In this document: one piece after another, positions 36,193 through 45,076 of the stretch
Position numbering within the stretch: position 1 is the first letter of the stretch
Layout of the letters: every line of letters begins with the position of its first letter
Assembly: GCF_900115755.1 (NCBI RefSeq)
Contig: NZ_FOXQ01000007.1
Coordinates: 170,371 to 234,370, forward strand
Reading direction: 5' to 3'
Source: Parafilimonas terrae
Lineage (GTDB): Bacteria; Bacteroidota; Bacteroidia; Chitinophagales; Chitinophagaceae
Length of the DNA: 64,000 nucleotides
The notes under the pieces: model-generated
Seen by the model: only the letters and a program-made list of their open reading frames with translations
What the model was told of the DNA's origin: nothing
Database searches by the model: none
Translations under genes and position numbers: made by a program

Positions 36193-37161
36193 ATGAAGTT
36201 TCTTCAACCTGTTTCTTTACATGAGATTGCAGAACTGATAAATGCTGAAATAGTTGGCAACGCTGCATCGCAGGCTTATGGTATAAATGAAATACATAAA
36301 GTGGAAGAAGGCGATCTATGTTTTGTTGATCATCCAAAATATTATGAAGCAAGTTTAAACAGCGCAGCAACACACATTATTATTAATACAAAAAATGTAA
36401 CCGTACCAGCCGGAAAAAATTTACTTGTTACCGAAGAACCGTTTGAAGCCTATTTAAAAATCGTAAATCATTTCCGGCCACTGAATCCCACAAAAGAATT
36501 GCAAAATAAAAATGCAGTTATAGGTAAAGACACAGTTATAATGCCGAATGTATTTATTGGTAAAGATGTAAAGATTGGCAATAACTGTGTTATTTATCCG
36601 AATGTTACTTTAATGGATTATACAGAGATTGGCAATAATGTTATTATTCAATCCGGAACAGTAATAGGCAGCGATGCTTTTTATTACAACACAAAAAAGA
36701 ACCGTGAAGTTTGGTATAAGAAAATGCAGAGTTGTGGCAATGTTATTATAGAAGATAATGTTGAGATTGGTGCCAACTGCACCATAGATAGAGGCGTTAC
36801 CGCTTCAACACGCATAGGTAAAGGAACAAAGATGGATAACCTTGTGCATATTGGCCATGATACAAATGTTGGCTGCAATTGTTTATTTGCTGCACAGGTG
36901 GGCATTGCAGGCGCCTCTGTAATTAAAGATGGCGTTGTGCTTTGGGGGCAGGTTGGCGTAAGTAAAACATTAACCATTGGTGAAAATGCAGTGGTGTTTG
37001 CACAAAGCGGCGTTCCTTCTTCACTTGATGGCAATAAAATTTATTTTGGCACACCTGCAATTGATGCTCAATCCAAACGCAAAGAACTTGTTTGGGTAAA
37101 ACGCATTCCTGAAATGTGGGAGAAACTGAAAGCGCTTACAGAAAATAAATCAAACAGCTAA
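36193..37161 (+). CDS. lpxD: UDP-3-O-acylglucosamine N-acyltransferase (LpxD)
   Basis: Third step of lipid A synthesis: N-acylation of UDP-3-O-acyl-GlcN. The 322 residues contain the N-terminal uridine-binding domain (about 1-95, with GDLCFVDHPKYYEASLNSAA) and a left-handed beta-helix of hexapeptide repeats (VIGKDTVIMPNVFIGKDVKI and on). The catalytic His lies in NLVHIGHDTNVG. The C-terminal helix (KRKELVWVKRIPEMWEKL) is normal. The protein is shorter than E. coli LpxD and resembles the second LpxD copy found in many Bacteroidota, so another lpxD may exist elsewhere. Confidence 0.88.
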   Translation: MKFLQPVSLHEIAELINAEIVGNAASQAYGINEIHKVEEGDLCFVDHPKYYEASLNSAATHIIINTKNVTVPAGKNLLVTEEPFEAYLKIVNHFRPLNPTKELQNKNAVIGKDTVIMPNVFIGKDVKIGNNCVIYPNVTLMDYTEIGNNVIIQSGTVIGSDAFYYNTKKNREVWYKKMQSCGNVIIEDNVEIGANCTIDRGVTASTRIGKGTKMDNLVHIGHDTNVGCNCLFAAQVGIAGASVIKDGVVLWGQVGVSKTLTIGENAVVFAQSGVPSSLDGNKIYFGTPAIDAQSKRKELVWVKRIPEMWEKLKALTENKSNS

Positions 37162-37207
37162 TGTTCATTGCATAACGCTGTTAAAGAAATTTAACCATAA
37201 TTAAAAT

Positions 37208-37248
37208 TTGCAACAATGTTGTAATTTTTACAAGTTGCTTTACTTTTG
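37208..37248 (+). promoter_or_regulatory. Fur/Zur-like palindrome overlapping a promoter
   Basis: TTGCAACAATGTTGTAA (37208-37224) is a 17-base palindrome with one mismatched pair. Its TTG (37219-37221) could be the -33 element of a promoter whose -7, TACTTTTG, lies at 37241-37248. A repressor on the palindrome would block the promoter. The predicted transcript starts almost at the ATG (37254). Confidence 0.5.
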
Positions 37249-37253
37249 CTGCG

Positions 37254-37589
37254 ATGAATTTATTGCGTGCATCATATTTCAAAAAAACAAGTGCAATCAT
37301 TTTTCTTGCGCTGCTTGTGCTGGTGTATGCGGTAAAGGCTTTACACACACATGAAATTTCTTTAGCCTGCCATCATCATCAGTCAGATAACAGCGACACA
37401 GATGTAAAAGCAGATTTTTCATGCAGTATCTGCGATTTTCAACTTGCAAAAGACAGTGATGCTTTTATAAACAGGATTGAAATTATAATACCTGAATATC
37501 GAATCACTGCTTTTTATCACTATTTCCTGCCTGCATATAATTCCATTGTTGAAAGTTCATCCGGAACAGACCCTCCATTTTTTGCTTAA
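37254..37589 (+). CDS. Small His/Cys-rich exported protein ahead of a TonB receptor
   Basis: A 111-residue protein with an N-terminal membrane or signal segment (about 10-28) followed by ALHTHEISLACHHHQSDN, an acidic stretch, and a FSCSICDFQ Cys pair. The His cluster and CxxC-like motif suggest metal binding. Similar short proteins precede TonB receptors in many Bacteroidota. Its only clear partner is the receptor 69 bases downstream, and both follow the metal-regulator-like palindrome. I do not recognise a named family; zinc or copper handling is an inference. Confidence 0.65.
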   Translation: MNLLRASYFKKTSAIIFLALLVLVYAVKALHTHEISLACHHHQSDNSDTDVKADFSCSICDFQLAKDSDAFINRIEIIIPEYRITAFYHYFLPAYNSIVESSSGTDPPFFA

Positions 37590-37658
37590 GTATTTTTTTG
37601 ATTAACAATTTTAATTATCAGGGTTGATCCCATTAATCAATCTTTTAAAACTTAAGCA

Positions 37659-40067
37659 ATGGGCTATTTAAAATACAAGCTACTATATACAATATTATTA
37701 TTAAGTGCATTCTCGTATTGCAACGCTCAAAAAACAACTTCGCTTCACGGAAAAATCACCGATGCTAAAACCGGCGCTCCTTTGCCGGGCGCATCTATCC
37801 TTATTCATGATATAAATAAAGGTGTTGTTTCCAAACAGGATGGCGCCTACCAGGTAAACAATATTCCACCAGGCAAGTACCTGGTTGAAGTTTCTTACAT
37901 TGGCTTTTCCACTAATGCCCAAATGATTGATTTAAGGAACTCCCTTCAAAAAGATTTTTTATTAAATGAAACAGCAGTTGAAAATGAAACCGTAACTGTA
38001 ACGGGCGTTTCATCAGCCACATTAATTAAACAAAACCCGCAGCCGGTAACTGTTATTAAACGACAGGATTTGGTAAATACTACTGCTACTAATTCTATTG
38101 ATGTACTGACCAAACTGGTGCCGGGTGTAAATGCTGTTACAACCGGGCCTGCTATTTCAAAACCATTTATACGCGGCCTGGGTTATAATCGCGTACTGAC
38201 TATTAATGATAACGTTCCGCAGGAAGGCCAGCAATGGGGCGATGAGCATGGAATTGAAATTGATGATTACAGCGTGCAGCGTGTTGAAGTATTGAAAGGG
38301 CCTGCATCTCTAATGTATGGCAGCGATGCATTAGCGGGCGTTATCAATATTCAATCGCAGGTGCCGGCGCCGGAAGGAACAATCAAGGCAAACTTCTTAA
38401 GTGAATATCAAACTAATAATGCATTACGCGGTTTTTATGGCAACATCGCCGGCACAAAAAATGGTTTTAGCTGGAATGCTTACGGCTCGTATAAAGGCGC
38501 ACAGGATTATAAGAATAAGTATGATGACTATGTTTTCAATTCAAAATTTTACAATAAGAATTTTGGCGGCATGATTGGTTATCGCGGCAACTGGGGATAC
38601 AGCCATTTGCTTGTGAGCAATTTCGATCAGCATATTGGTATGGTTGAAGGAGATCGCAATGAAACTACCGGGCAATTTATAAAAACATTGCCCGGCGGCG
38701 AAGAAGCTATTGCAACGAATGATGATTTTAAAACAACATCAATGGAAACTCCTTTCCAGCACATTCGTCATTTTAAAGTTACAGGCGATAATAATTTTAA
38801 AGTTGGTGCAAGCAATGTGGATGTTGTTGTTGGCTATCAGCATAACCAGCGGCAGGAGTTTGGCAATCCTGATGATGCATCAACACCGGATGCATGGTTC
38901 AATCTTCAAACCGTTAATTACGCTGTGCGCTGGCATTTGCCTTATAATAATAACTGGCGCACCAGCTTTGGCGTAACAGGCATGTATCAAACCAATGAAA
39001 ATAAAGCAGAAGAAGTTTTGATACCGGATTATAATTTATTTGATATTGGCGGTTTTGTTTTCACCCAATACACAAAAGATAAACTAACCTTAAGCGGCGG
39101 CATAAGATATGACACAAGGCATGCTGTTGGCGATGCCATGCAGGAAGATGGGGAAACTAAATTTGCAGCCTTTAATAAAAACTTTTCAAATATTTCGGGC
39201 AGTGCGGGCGTGAGTTATGAAGTATCAAAAACGCTTGCATTAAAAGCCAATATTGCGCGTGGTTTCAGGGCGCCGAATTTTGCAGAGCTGTCAAGCAATG
39301 GCGCACATGAAGGCACAAACCGTTATGAAGTAGGTAACCCTGATTTAAAATCTGAAACGAGTTTGCAGGGAGATGCAGGTATTGAACTCACCACGGAACA
39401 TGTTTCGCTTGATGCAAGTTTATTTTACAACCACATCAGCAATTTTATTTTCTATGAACGCATGCAAAACACTTCAGGCGGCGATTCTTTAATTGTTGAT
39501 CCCGAAAGCGGCGATGAACTGCAGGTATTTAAATTTGCGCAGCAAACAGCTCATTTATACGGCGCGGAATTCAGTCTCGACATACATCCCCATCCTTTAG
39601 ACTGGCTGCATTTCAAGAATACATTTTCTTATACACGCGGGCAATTTTCAAAAGCAATCGACGGATCTGATAATATTCCTTTTGTGCCGTCTGCACGCTT
39701 AATTACTTCGCTTGCCGTTGATGTTTTGCGCAAAGGCAATTTCATCCGCAACATTACTGCAGGCATTGAAAGCGACTATAATTTTGCGCAGAACGATCCC
39801 TTCACCGGTTATAATACAGAAACGGCAACGCCGGGTTACTGGCTAATAGGCGCACATATTTCAGCAGACATTACCAGTAAAGGCCAAACTATATGCACCC
39901 TTAGCATTACAGGTGAAAACCTTGGTGATATTGCTTATCAAAATAATTTAAGCCGCTTTAAATATCTCGCTGCTAATAATGTAACAGGCAGGCAAGGGGT
40001 GTTTAATATGGGCAGGAATTTTGGCATCAAGCTAAATGTGCCGCTGAGTTTTTTAATAAGTAATTAG
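37659..40067 (+). CDS. TonB-dependent receptor, ZnuD-like plug
   Basis: An 802-residue outer-membrane receptor. A Sec signal (about 1-23) is followed by a CarboxypepD-regulatory-like domain (LHGKITDAKTGAPLPGASIL, about 28-110), a plug with PVTVIKRQDL and QRVEVLKGPASLMYGSDALAGVINI, and a 22-strand barrel ending KLNVPLSF. The plug segment QEGQQWGDEHGIEIDDYS resembles zinc-type (ZnuD-like) receptors. Together with the small His-rich upstream protein and the palindrome this points to zinc or another divalent metal. Specificity is inferred. Confidence 0.85.
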   Translation: MGYLKYKLLYTILLLSAFSYCNAQKTTSLHGKITDAKTGAPLPGASILIHDINKGVVSKQDGAYQVNNIPPGKYLVEVSYIGFSTNAQMIDLRNSLQKDFLLNETAVENETVTVTGVSSATLIKQNPQPVTVIKRQDLVNTTATNSIDVLTKLVPGVNAVTTGPAISKPFIRGLGYNRVLTINDNVPQEGQQWGDEHGIEIDDYSVQRVEVLKGPASLMYGSDALAGVINIQSQVPAPEGTIKANFLSEYQTNNALRGFYGNIAGTKNGFSWNAYGSYKGAQDYKNKYDDYVFNSKFYNKNFGGMIGYRGNWGYSHLLVSNFDQHIGMVEGDRNETTGQFIKTLPGGEEAIATNDDFKTTSMETPFQHIRHFKVTGDNNFKVGASNVDVVVGYQHNQRQEFGNPDDASTPDAWFNLQTVNYAVRWHLPYNNNWRTSFGVTGMYQTNENKAEEVLIPDYNLFDIGGFVFTQYTKDKLTLSGGIRYDTRHAVGDAMQEDGETKFAAFNKNFSNISGSAGVSYEVSKTLALKANIARGFRAPNFAELSSNGAHEGTNRYEVGNPDLKSETSLQGDAGIELTTEHVSLDASLFYNHISNFIFYERMQNTSGGDSLIVDPESGDELQVFKFAQQTAHLYGAEFSLDIHPHPLDWLHFKNTFSYTRGQFSKAIDGSDNIPFVPSARLITSLAVDVLRKGNFIRNITAGIESDYNFAQNDPFTGYNTETATPGYWLIGAHISADITSKGQTICTLSITGENLGDIAYQNNLSRFKYLAANNVTGRQGVFNMGRNFGIKLNVPLSFLISN

Positions 40068-40088
40068 TTCTTTTATGATTTAGTTCCG

Positions 40089-40123
40089 GGCCGTGCAATG
40101 ATCTATATTTGCCGGCCTTTTTT
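40089..40123 (+). promoter_or_regulatory. Terminator-like GC repeat overlapping a -7-like element
   Basis: GGCCG (40089-40093) can pair with CGGCC (40113-40117) before six T, which suggests the receptor terminator. Within the loop TATATTTG (40104-40111) matches the -7 consensus and could start the downstream kinase transcript. Which role is real is unclear. Confidence 0.4.
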
Positions 40124-40215
40124 CAACAAGAAAACAATACATTTTCTAAATTCATAACATCATTTTCTTAACAAATTTTAAGGTTACTTTTACCGGCCTA
40201 AAAAAAGGCGTGCCA

Positions 40216-41685
40216 ATGAAAATAATAATTGATAAGGTACAGGAATTGTGTGAAACCCGTATCAAACAATCGCCGGAACGCATTGAACAATTGCCGCGCA
40301 GTGGCAGCGACAGGATTTATTTTCGTATTTTTTACAGCGACAAAACTTACATCGCCACCTATAATCTTAATATAAAAGAGAACAAAACTTTTATAGCATT
40401 CAGCGAGCATTTCAGAAATAAACAACTGCCCGTTCCTGAAATTTATTTTGTAAATGAAGATATAACTATCTATATACAAGAAGACCTCGGCACAGTTTGC
40501 CTGCTTGATATTTTAGAAAAAGATGGTTTCAGCAATTATGTTTTTGATTTATATAAAGAAAGCCTGAAACAATTGGCGCATCTGCAAATTGCGGGTGATA
40601 AAAACCTTGACTATGATATATGCTTAACGGCAAAAGAATTTGGCAAACAAGCTATTTTAAGCGACCTGTTATATTTTAAATATTATTTTCTCGACACACT
40701 TCAATTGCCTTATGATAAACAGGCAATGCTGGATGATTTTGAAGCGTTGGCAACTTATCTTACCAAAACGGAATATAAATATTTTATGTTCCGCGATTTT
40801 CAAAGCCGTAATATTATTATTAATAATGATGAAGTTCATTTCATAGATTTCCAGGGTGGCATGAAAGGCGCCCTTCAGTATGATGTTGCAAGTTTGTTAT
40901 GGCAGGCAAAAGCAAACCTGAGCGATGAATGGAAAGAACAACTGCTGAAATATTATCTTGACGTTATTGATGAATTGCTTTTAAAACCTATTGACAGGCA
41001 GGTTTTTGTTGGTCAATACAATGGCTATGTTTTGATACGCATGCTGCAGGTGCTGGGCGCTTATGGTTTCAGAGGTTTGTTTGAACGCAAGGCGCATTTT
41101 TTAACCAGCATCCCGATAGCTTTAAAAAACCTTAAAAACTTTCTGCAAAACAGTCATGTGGGCATTATTACAACAGAGCTAAGCCGCATGCTCGATGCCA
41201 TAACATCGCAGGAAATTATAACCAATTTTGAACCGTTCCAGGCAGATGAGCATACGCCGCTTGTGGTAACAATTAATAGCTTTTCTTATAAAAAAGGAAT
41301 CCCTCAGGATGAAAGCGGCAATGGCGGCGGCTTTGTGTTTGATTGCCGTGGCCTGTTGAATCCCGGCAGGTTTGAAGAATATAAAACGCTTACAGGCCAG
41401 CATAAAAAAGTTACCGATTTTCTTGAGCAAAGAACACGCATGAATGAATTTCTGAATGGCGTATATGATGTGGTTGATATTTCGGTAGAGGATTTTATTA
41501 AGCGCGGGTTCAGTAACCTTATGATAAATTTCGGATGCACCGGTGGACAGCACCGCAGTGTGTATGCTGCAGAGCAAACTGCCAAACATCTTGTTGCAAA
41601 GTATAAGGTAAAAGTGCTGGTTACCCATTTAAATGAATGTAACTGGGTAAAAGAAATTTCAACCAAACAAACGGAGATTGCATGA
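40216..41685 (+). CDS. AmgK-like sugar kinase fused to a RapZ C-terminal domain
   Basis: A two-domain protein (489 residues from the ATG at 40216). Residues about 1-330 are an APH/choline-kinase-like phosphotransferase: the catalytic loop is MFRDFQSRNIII and the metal motif FIDFQGG, as in AmgK, which phosphorylates MurNAc/GlcNAc at C1. Residues about 345-480 match the RapZ C-terminal domain: FVFDCRGLLNPGRFEEY, TGQHKKVTDFL, and INFGCTGGQHRSVYAAEQ, very close to E. coli RapZ's GCTGGKHRSVY motif. That RapZ domain binds glucosamine-6-phosphate. The RapZ P-loop domain is absent. The next gene, overlapping by four bases, is MurU-like, so a cell-wall recycling or amino-sugar-sensing kinase is likely. 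Confidence 0.85.
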   Translation: MKIIIDKVQELCETRIKQSPERIEQLPRSGSDRIYFRIFYSDKTYIATYNLNIKENKTFIAFSEHFRNKQLPVPEIYFVNEDITIYIQEDLGTVCLLDILEKDGFSNYVFDLYKESLKQLAHLQIAGDKNLDYDICLTAKEFGKQAILSDLLYFKYYFLDTLQLPYDKQAMLDDFEALATYLTKTEYKYFMFRDFQSRNIIINNDEVHFIDFQGGMKGALQYDVASLLWQAKANLSDEWKEQLLKYYLDVIDELLLKPIDRQVFVGQYNGYVLIRMLQVLGAYGFRGLFERKAHFLTSIPIALKNLKNFLQNSHVGIITTELSRMLDAITSQEIITNFEPFQADEHTPLVVTINSFSYKKGIPQDESGNGGGFVFDCRGLLNPGRFEEYKTLTGQHKKVTDFLEQRTRMNEFLNGVYDVVDISVEDFIKRGFSNLMINFGCTGGQHRSVYAAEQTAKHLVAKYKVKVLVTHLNECNWVKEISTKQTEIA

Positions 41686-42398
41686 AGGCAATGTTGCTCG
41701 CAGCCGGTTTCGGCACAAGGCTAAAACCATTTACAGAACATCATCCCAAAGCACTGGCAGAAGTAAATGGCAAGTCTTTATTACAGCATAATATTGAATA
41801 CCTGCAGCAATTTGACATTAATGATGTAGTGGTGAATGTGCATCATTTTGCAGAACAAATCGTTCAGGCCATAAAAAATAAGAATGGATGGGGAAGCCGT
41901 GTGAGCGTCTCAGATGAAACAGATGCTATACTTGAAACCGGCGGCGGCTTAAGAAGAGCTGCCCCATTTTTTAAAGATGAAGAAGACTTTATTTTAATGA
42001 ATGTTGATGTGCTTACAGATTTACATCTGGATGAGATGATAGCTTTTCATAAAAAAAATAAACCGCTGGCAACATTGGCAACCACCAACCGCGAAACGTC
42101 GCGATATTTTCTATTTAATGAAGCGGGTATTTTATGCGGGTGGAAAAACATAAAGACCGGTGAAGAAAAAATTATGCGGCATGAAAATAATTTAAACCAG
42201 GAGGCTTTTAGCGGCTTACATATCATCAGCACAAAAATATTTCCATTGATGAAGCAGCCCGAAATAAAATTTTCTATGGTTGATGTGTACTTATCCTTAT
42301 GCACCAGCCATTCAATTCTTTCTTATAATCATTCCGGTTCAAAATTTATAGATGTGGGCAAGCCTGAGAGCCTGCAAAAAGCCCAAACGCTCTTTTAA
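41682..42398 (+). CDS. MurU-like sugar-1-phosphate nucleotidyltransferase
   Basis: A 238-residue NTP transferase: MKAMLLAAGFGTRLKPFTEHHPKAL is the nucleotide-binding signature, followed by ETGGGLRRAAPFF, ILMNVDVLTDLHLDEM (metal Asp) and FIDVGKPESLQKAQ. The size and close link to an AmgK-like kinase fit MurU, which makes UDP-MurNAc from MurNAc-1-phosphate in peptidoglycan recycling. Other sugar-1-phosphates cannot be excluded. The start overlaps the kinase stop (ATGA). Confidence 0.85.
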   Translation: MKAMLLAAGFGTRLKPFTEHHPKALAEVNGKSLLQHNIEYLQQFDINDVVVNVHHFAEQIVQAIKNKNGWGSRVSVSDETDAILETGGGLRRAAPFFKDEEDFILMNVDVLTDLHLDEMIAFHKKNKPLATLATTNRETSRYFLFNEAGILCGWKNIKTGEEKIMRHENNLNQEAFSGLHIISTKIFPLMKQPEIKFSMVDVYLSLCTSHSILSYNHSGSKFIDVGKPESLQKAQTLF

Positions 42399-42455
42399 GA
42401 GTGATTTCAAATTAGTTAAAGATTTTAACGGAAAAGCAAACAACCCTAAAATTGC

Positions 42456-42463
42456 TATATTTG
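42456..42463 (+). promoter_or_regulatory. Promoter -7 element of the polysaccharide operon
   Basis: TATATTTG matches TAnnTTTG and is followed by GCGGCC. It lies 142 bases before the exporter ATG, upstream of a terminator hairpin. Confidence 0.5.
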
Positions 42464-42513
42464 CGGCCATATTTTTTGAATTTTATTAATGAGCCCTCAA
42501 TTTTATAAATAAG

Positions 42514-42540
42514 AACCTTCTCCAACTTGAAGGTTTTTTT
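42514..42540 (+). terminator. Terminator in the polysaccharide-operon leader
   Basis: A 7-bp stem AACCTTC (42514-42520) with GAAGGTT (42529-42535) is followed by a T run. It may end the MurU transcript, or, being downstream of the candidate promoter, act as an attenuator of the polysaccharide operon. Confidence 0.75.
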
Positions 42541-42597
42541 ATTTTAGTGTGACTCAGGGGGCGAAGCCATATATTTACATCAGAACATTATAGCATA

Positions 42598-45045
42598 ATG
42601 TATAAAAAATCAATACTCCGGCTATTAAGCCTGGCTCTATTTTTTTTATGTATTGCATTTACTGCGCAAAGCCAGGATTTATTGCGGGGCGCAGACTTAA
42701 GCACGGTTAAAGTAGATAAACTGTCTGACGCTGACATTTTAAAACTTAAAAAGCAATTGGATGCTTCGGGCTTAACGCAACAGCAGGCGGAACAACTGGC
42801 CATTTCAAAAGGGATGTCGGTAAGCGAAGTCCAAAAATTGCGTTCGAGATTATTGCAACTAAGTACAACAACGCCAAACAATAATCAACAAAAAATTCAG
42901 CCTGACACCCAGCTTTCACAGAATTTACAGGATACAACTATTAATCAATATCTTGATACAATAGCTCACAAACCATTAATCGACCCCCGCATTTTTGGCG
43001 CAGAGCTTTTTAATAATCCAACATTAAACTTTCAGCCAAACATACCGGTTGCAACGCCGGTTAATTATATCATTGGCCCCAACGACCAGCTTAACATTAA
43101 TGTGTATGGGGTTCAGGAAACAAGCATACAATTAAATGTTTCGCCTGAAGGAAATATCCTTATTCCAAATGTTGGACAGGTGCAGGTGGCAGGTTTAAGT
43201 ATAGAAGATGCTACACAAAAAATAAGCAACTTAATGGGCCGCACTGCTTATTCAACACTGCGTTCCGGCGGCTCAAGACTCAGTATAACAGTTGGCCAGA
43301 TAAAAAGTATAAGCATTACTGTAATCGGCAGCAATAAGCCTGGTAATTATACAGTGCCTTCATTGGCCACAGCTTTTAATGCATTGTTTGTAGCAGGCGG
43401 CCCGGCAGAATTTGGCAGCTTCAGGAACATAGAGCTGATCAGAAATAATAAATTGTATAGAACGATAGACCTTTATCGTTTTCTCGTTAATGGCGATGCA
43501 AGTGATAACATAACCCTGCAAAACAACGATGTAATAAGAATCCCAACTTATAAAACAAAGGTTATTATTGATGGCTATGTAAAACGCCCCGGCATTTTTG
43601 AAATGCTGCCCGGCGAAACAATGAGCAACCTGCTTACTTATGCTTCTGGTTTTACAGACAGCGCTTATAAAGCATCTGTAAAAATCGTTCAGTTTACAGG
43701 AAGGGAACTTGGCGTAAAAGATGTGAGCGCAGCCAATTTTAATTCCTATCAAATGCAGGGAGGCGACAGCGTAATTGTAAGCAGGATATTAAACAGGTTT
43801 GCTAACAGGATTACACTCACAGGCGCTGTTTTCAGGGAAGGTATTTATGAACTGACAGATGGAATGACGTTAAGGGATTTAATTAATAAAGCTGATGGTT
43901 TGCGTGAAGATGCATTTACGCAGCGTGCGCAGATATTCCGTTTGAAACCGGACTTCACAAAAGAAATGTTATCCTTTAACCCGGCTGATACAATGGAGCA
44001 AAGAGCCATCCTGCTTAAAAGGGAAGACTCCGTGGTTATCAATTCCATTTTTGATTTAAGGGATGATTACTATGTTTCTGTTTTAGGCGAGGTGAGAAAT
44101 CCCGGGTATTATGATTTTCGCGACAGTCTTTCTTTAAAAGATGTTATCCTTCAGGCCGGCGGCTTTACCGATGCAGCCTTTCCGCAGCGCATAGAAGTTG
44201 CACGGTTAATAAGAAGGGATTCATTAACGGCGCAGGATGTGAGGGCGAGCACCATTATAGAAGTAAATAATATAAATGATATTTCTGCCGCAAATAATAA
44301 TATTTACCTGCAGCCATCGGATGTGGTAACCATAAAAAGGAAGCCGGGTTACCTGGCGTTCCAGTCGGTAACGGTTTCAGGCCAGTTACAATATCCCGGG
44401 CCTTATGTTTTGGAAAAACGTGAAGAACGTGTAAGCGATCTTATAAAACGTGCCGGAGGGTTTACACCAGAAGCTTATCTTGATGGCGCCTATATAAAAC
44501 GGTATAATTTTAATGACCAGGCAGCACAGGCAAGGCAGCAGGCCATTTCCAATATCCAGCAGCAAATTGATGATTCAACTATTATGCAGCAACAGCAAAC
44601 TGCACAAAAACAGTCAGACCAGCTTCCCTTGGATATAAAAGAAATATTATCAAAACCCGGATCGCCGGACGATATAGTGCTGATGCCCGGCGATGAATTT
44701 ATTGTTCCAAAGTATAATGCAGAGGTTAGGATAAGCGGTAGCGTATTGTTTCCTACACAGATACCATATAATAAGCGATACAGCGTGAATGATTATATTT
44801 CTGCTGCTGGTGGCGTTGCAATAAATGGTAAGAAAAGCAAAACTTATGTGGTATATGCTAATGGCAAAGCCGCTGCAAAGCGAGGGTTTTTATTTTTCAA
44901 GAGTACTCCTGAAGTAAGACCGGGGGCAGAAATAATTGTGCCGATGAAGGAAGAAAGGCAGAAACTATCACCGGGTGAGTTTATAGGCATCGCCAGTGCC
45001 TTGGCTTCGCTGGCTGGGGTGGTGATAGCGATATTAAGGAACTGA
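42598..45045 (+). CDS. Polysaccharide export outer-membrane protein (Wza-like, multi-SLBB)
   Basis: An 815-residue exporter with a Sec signal (about 1-26, ending TAQSQ; no lipobox). A helical region (30-85) and Gln/Asn-rich spacer lead into the Poly_export domain (NYIIGPNDQLNINVYGVQE, LIPNVGQVQVAGLSIEDATQ), then at least five SLBB repeats (examples: IDGYVKRPGIFEMLPGE, TGAVFREGIYELTDGMT, LGEVRNPGYYDFRDSL). The C-terminal hydrophobic helix (about 797-812) could span the outer membrane. First gene of the surface-polysaccharide locus. Confidence 0.93.
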   Translation: MYKKSILRLLSLALFFLCIAFTAQSQDLLRGADLSTVKVDKLSDADILKLKKQLDASGLTQQQAEQLAISKGMSVSEVQKLRSRLLQLSTTTPNNNQQKIQPDTQLSQNLQDTTINQYLDTIAHKPLIDPRIFGAELFNNPTLNFQPNIPVATPVNYIIGPNDQLNINVYGVQETSIQLNVSPEGNILIPNVGQVQVAGLSIEDATQKISNLMGRTAYSTLRSGGSRLSITVGQIKSISITVIGSNKPGNYTVPSLATAFNALFVAGGPAEFGSFRNIELIRNNKLYRTIDLYRFLVNGDASDNITLQNNDVIRIPTYKTKVIIDGYVKRPGIFEMLPGETMSNLLTYASGFTDSAYKASVKIVQFTGRELGVKDVSAANFNSYQMQGGDSVIVSRILNRFANRITLTGAVFREGIYELTDGMTLRDLINKADGLREDAFTQRAQIFRLKPDFTKEMLSFNPADTMEQRAILLKREDSVVINSIFDLRDDYYVSVLGEVRNPGYYDFRDSLSLKDVILQAGGFTDAAFPQRIEVARLIRRDSLTAQDVRASTIIEVNNINDISAANNNIYLQPSDVVTIKRKPGYLAFQSVTVSGQLQYPGPYVLEKREERVSDLIKRAGGFTPEAYLDGAYIKRYNFNDQAAQARQQAISNIQQQIDDSTIMQQQQTAQKQSDQLPLDIKEILSKPGSPDDIVLMPGDEFIVPKYNAEVRISGSVLFPTQIPYNKRYSVNDYISAAGGVAINGKKSKTYVVYANGKAAAKRGFLFFKSTPEVRPGAEIIVPMKEERQKLSPGEFIGIASALASLAGVVIAILRN

Positions 45046-45076
45046 TTACAATAATTGAGATTAATAATTTTTCAGG

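Noticed and set aside
41179..41666. Minus-strand ORFs over the RapZ domain
   Set aside because: The plus-strand frame carries the conserved RapZ motifs; the opposite ORFs look random.
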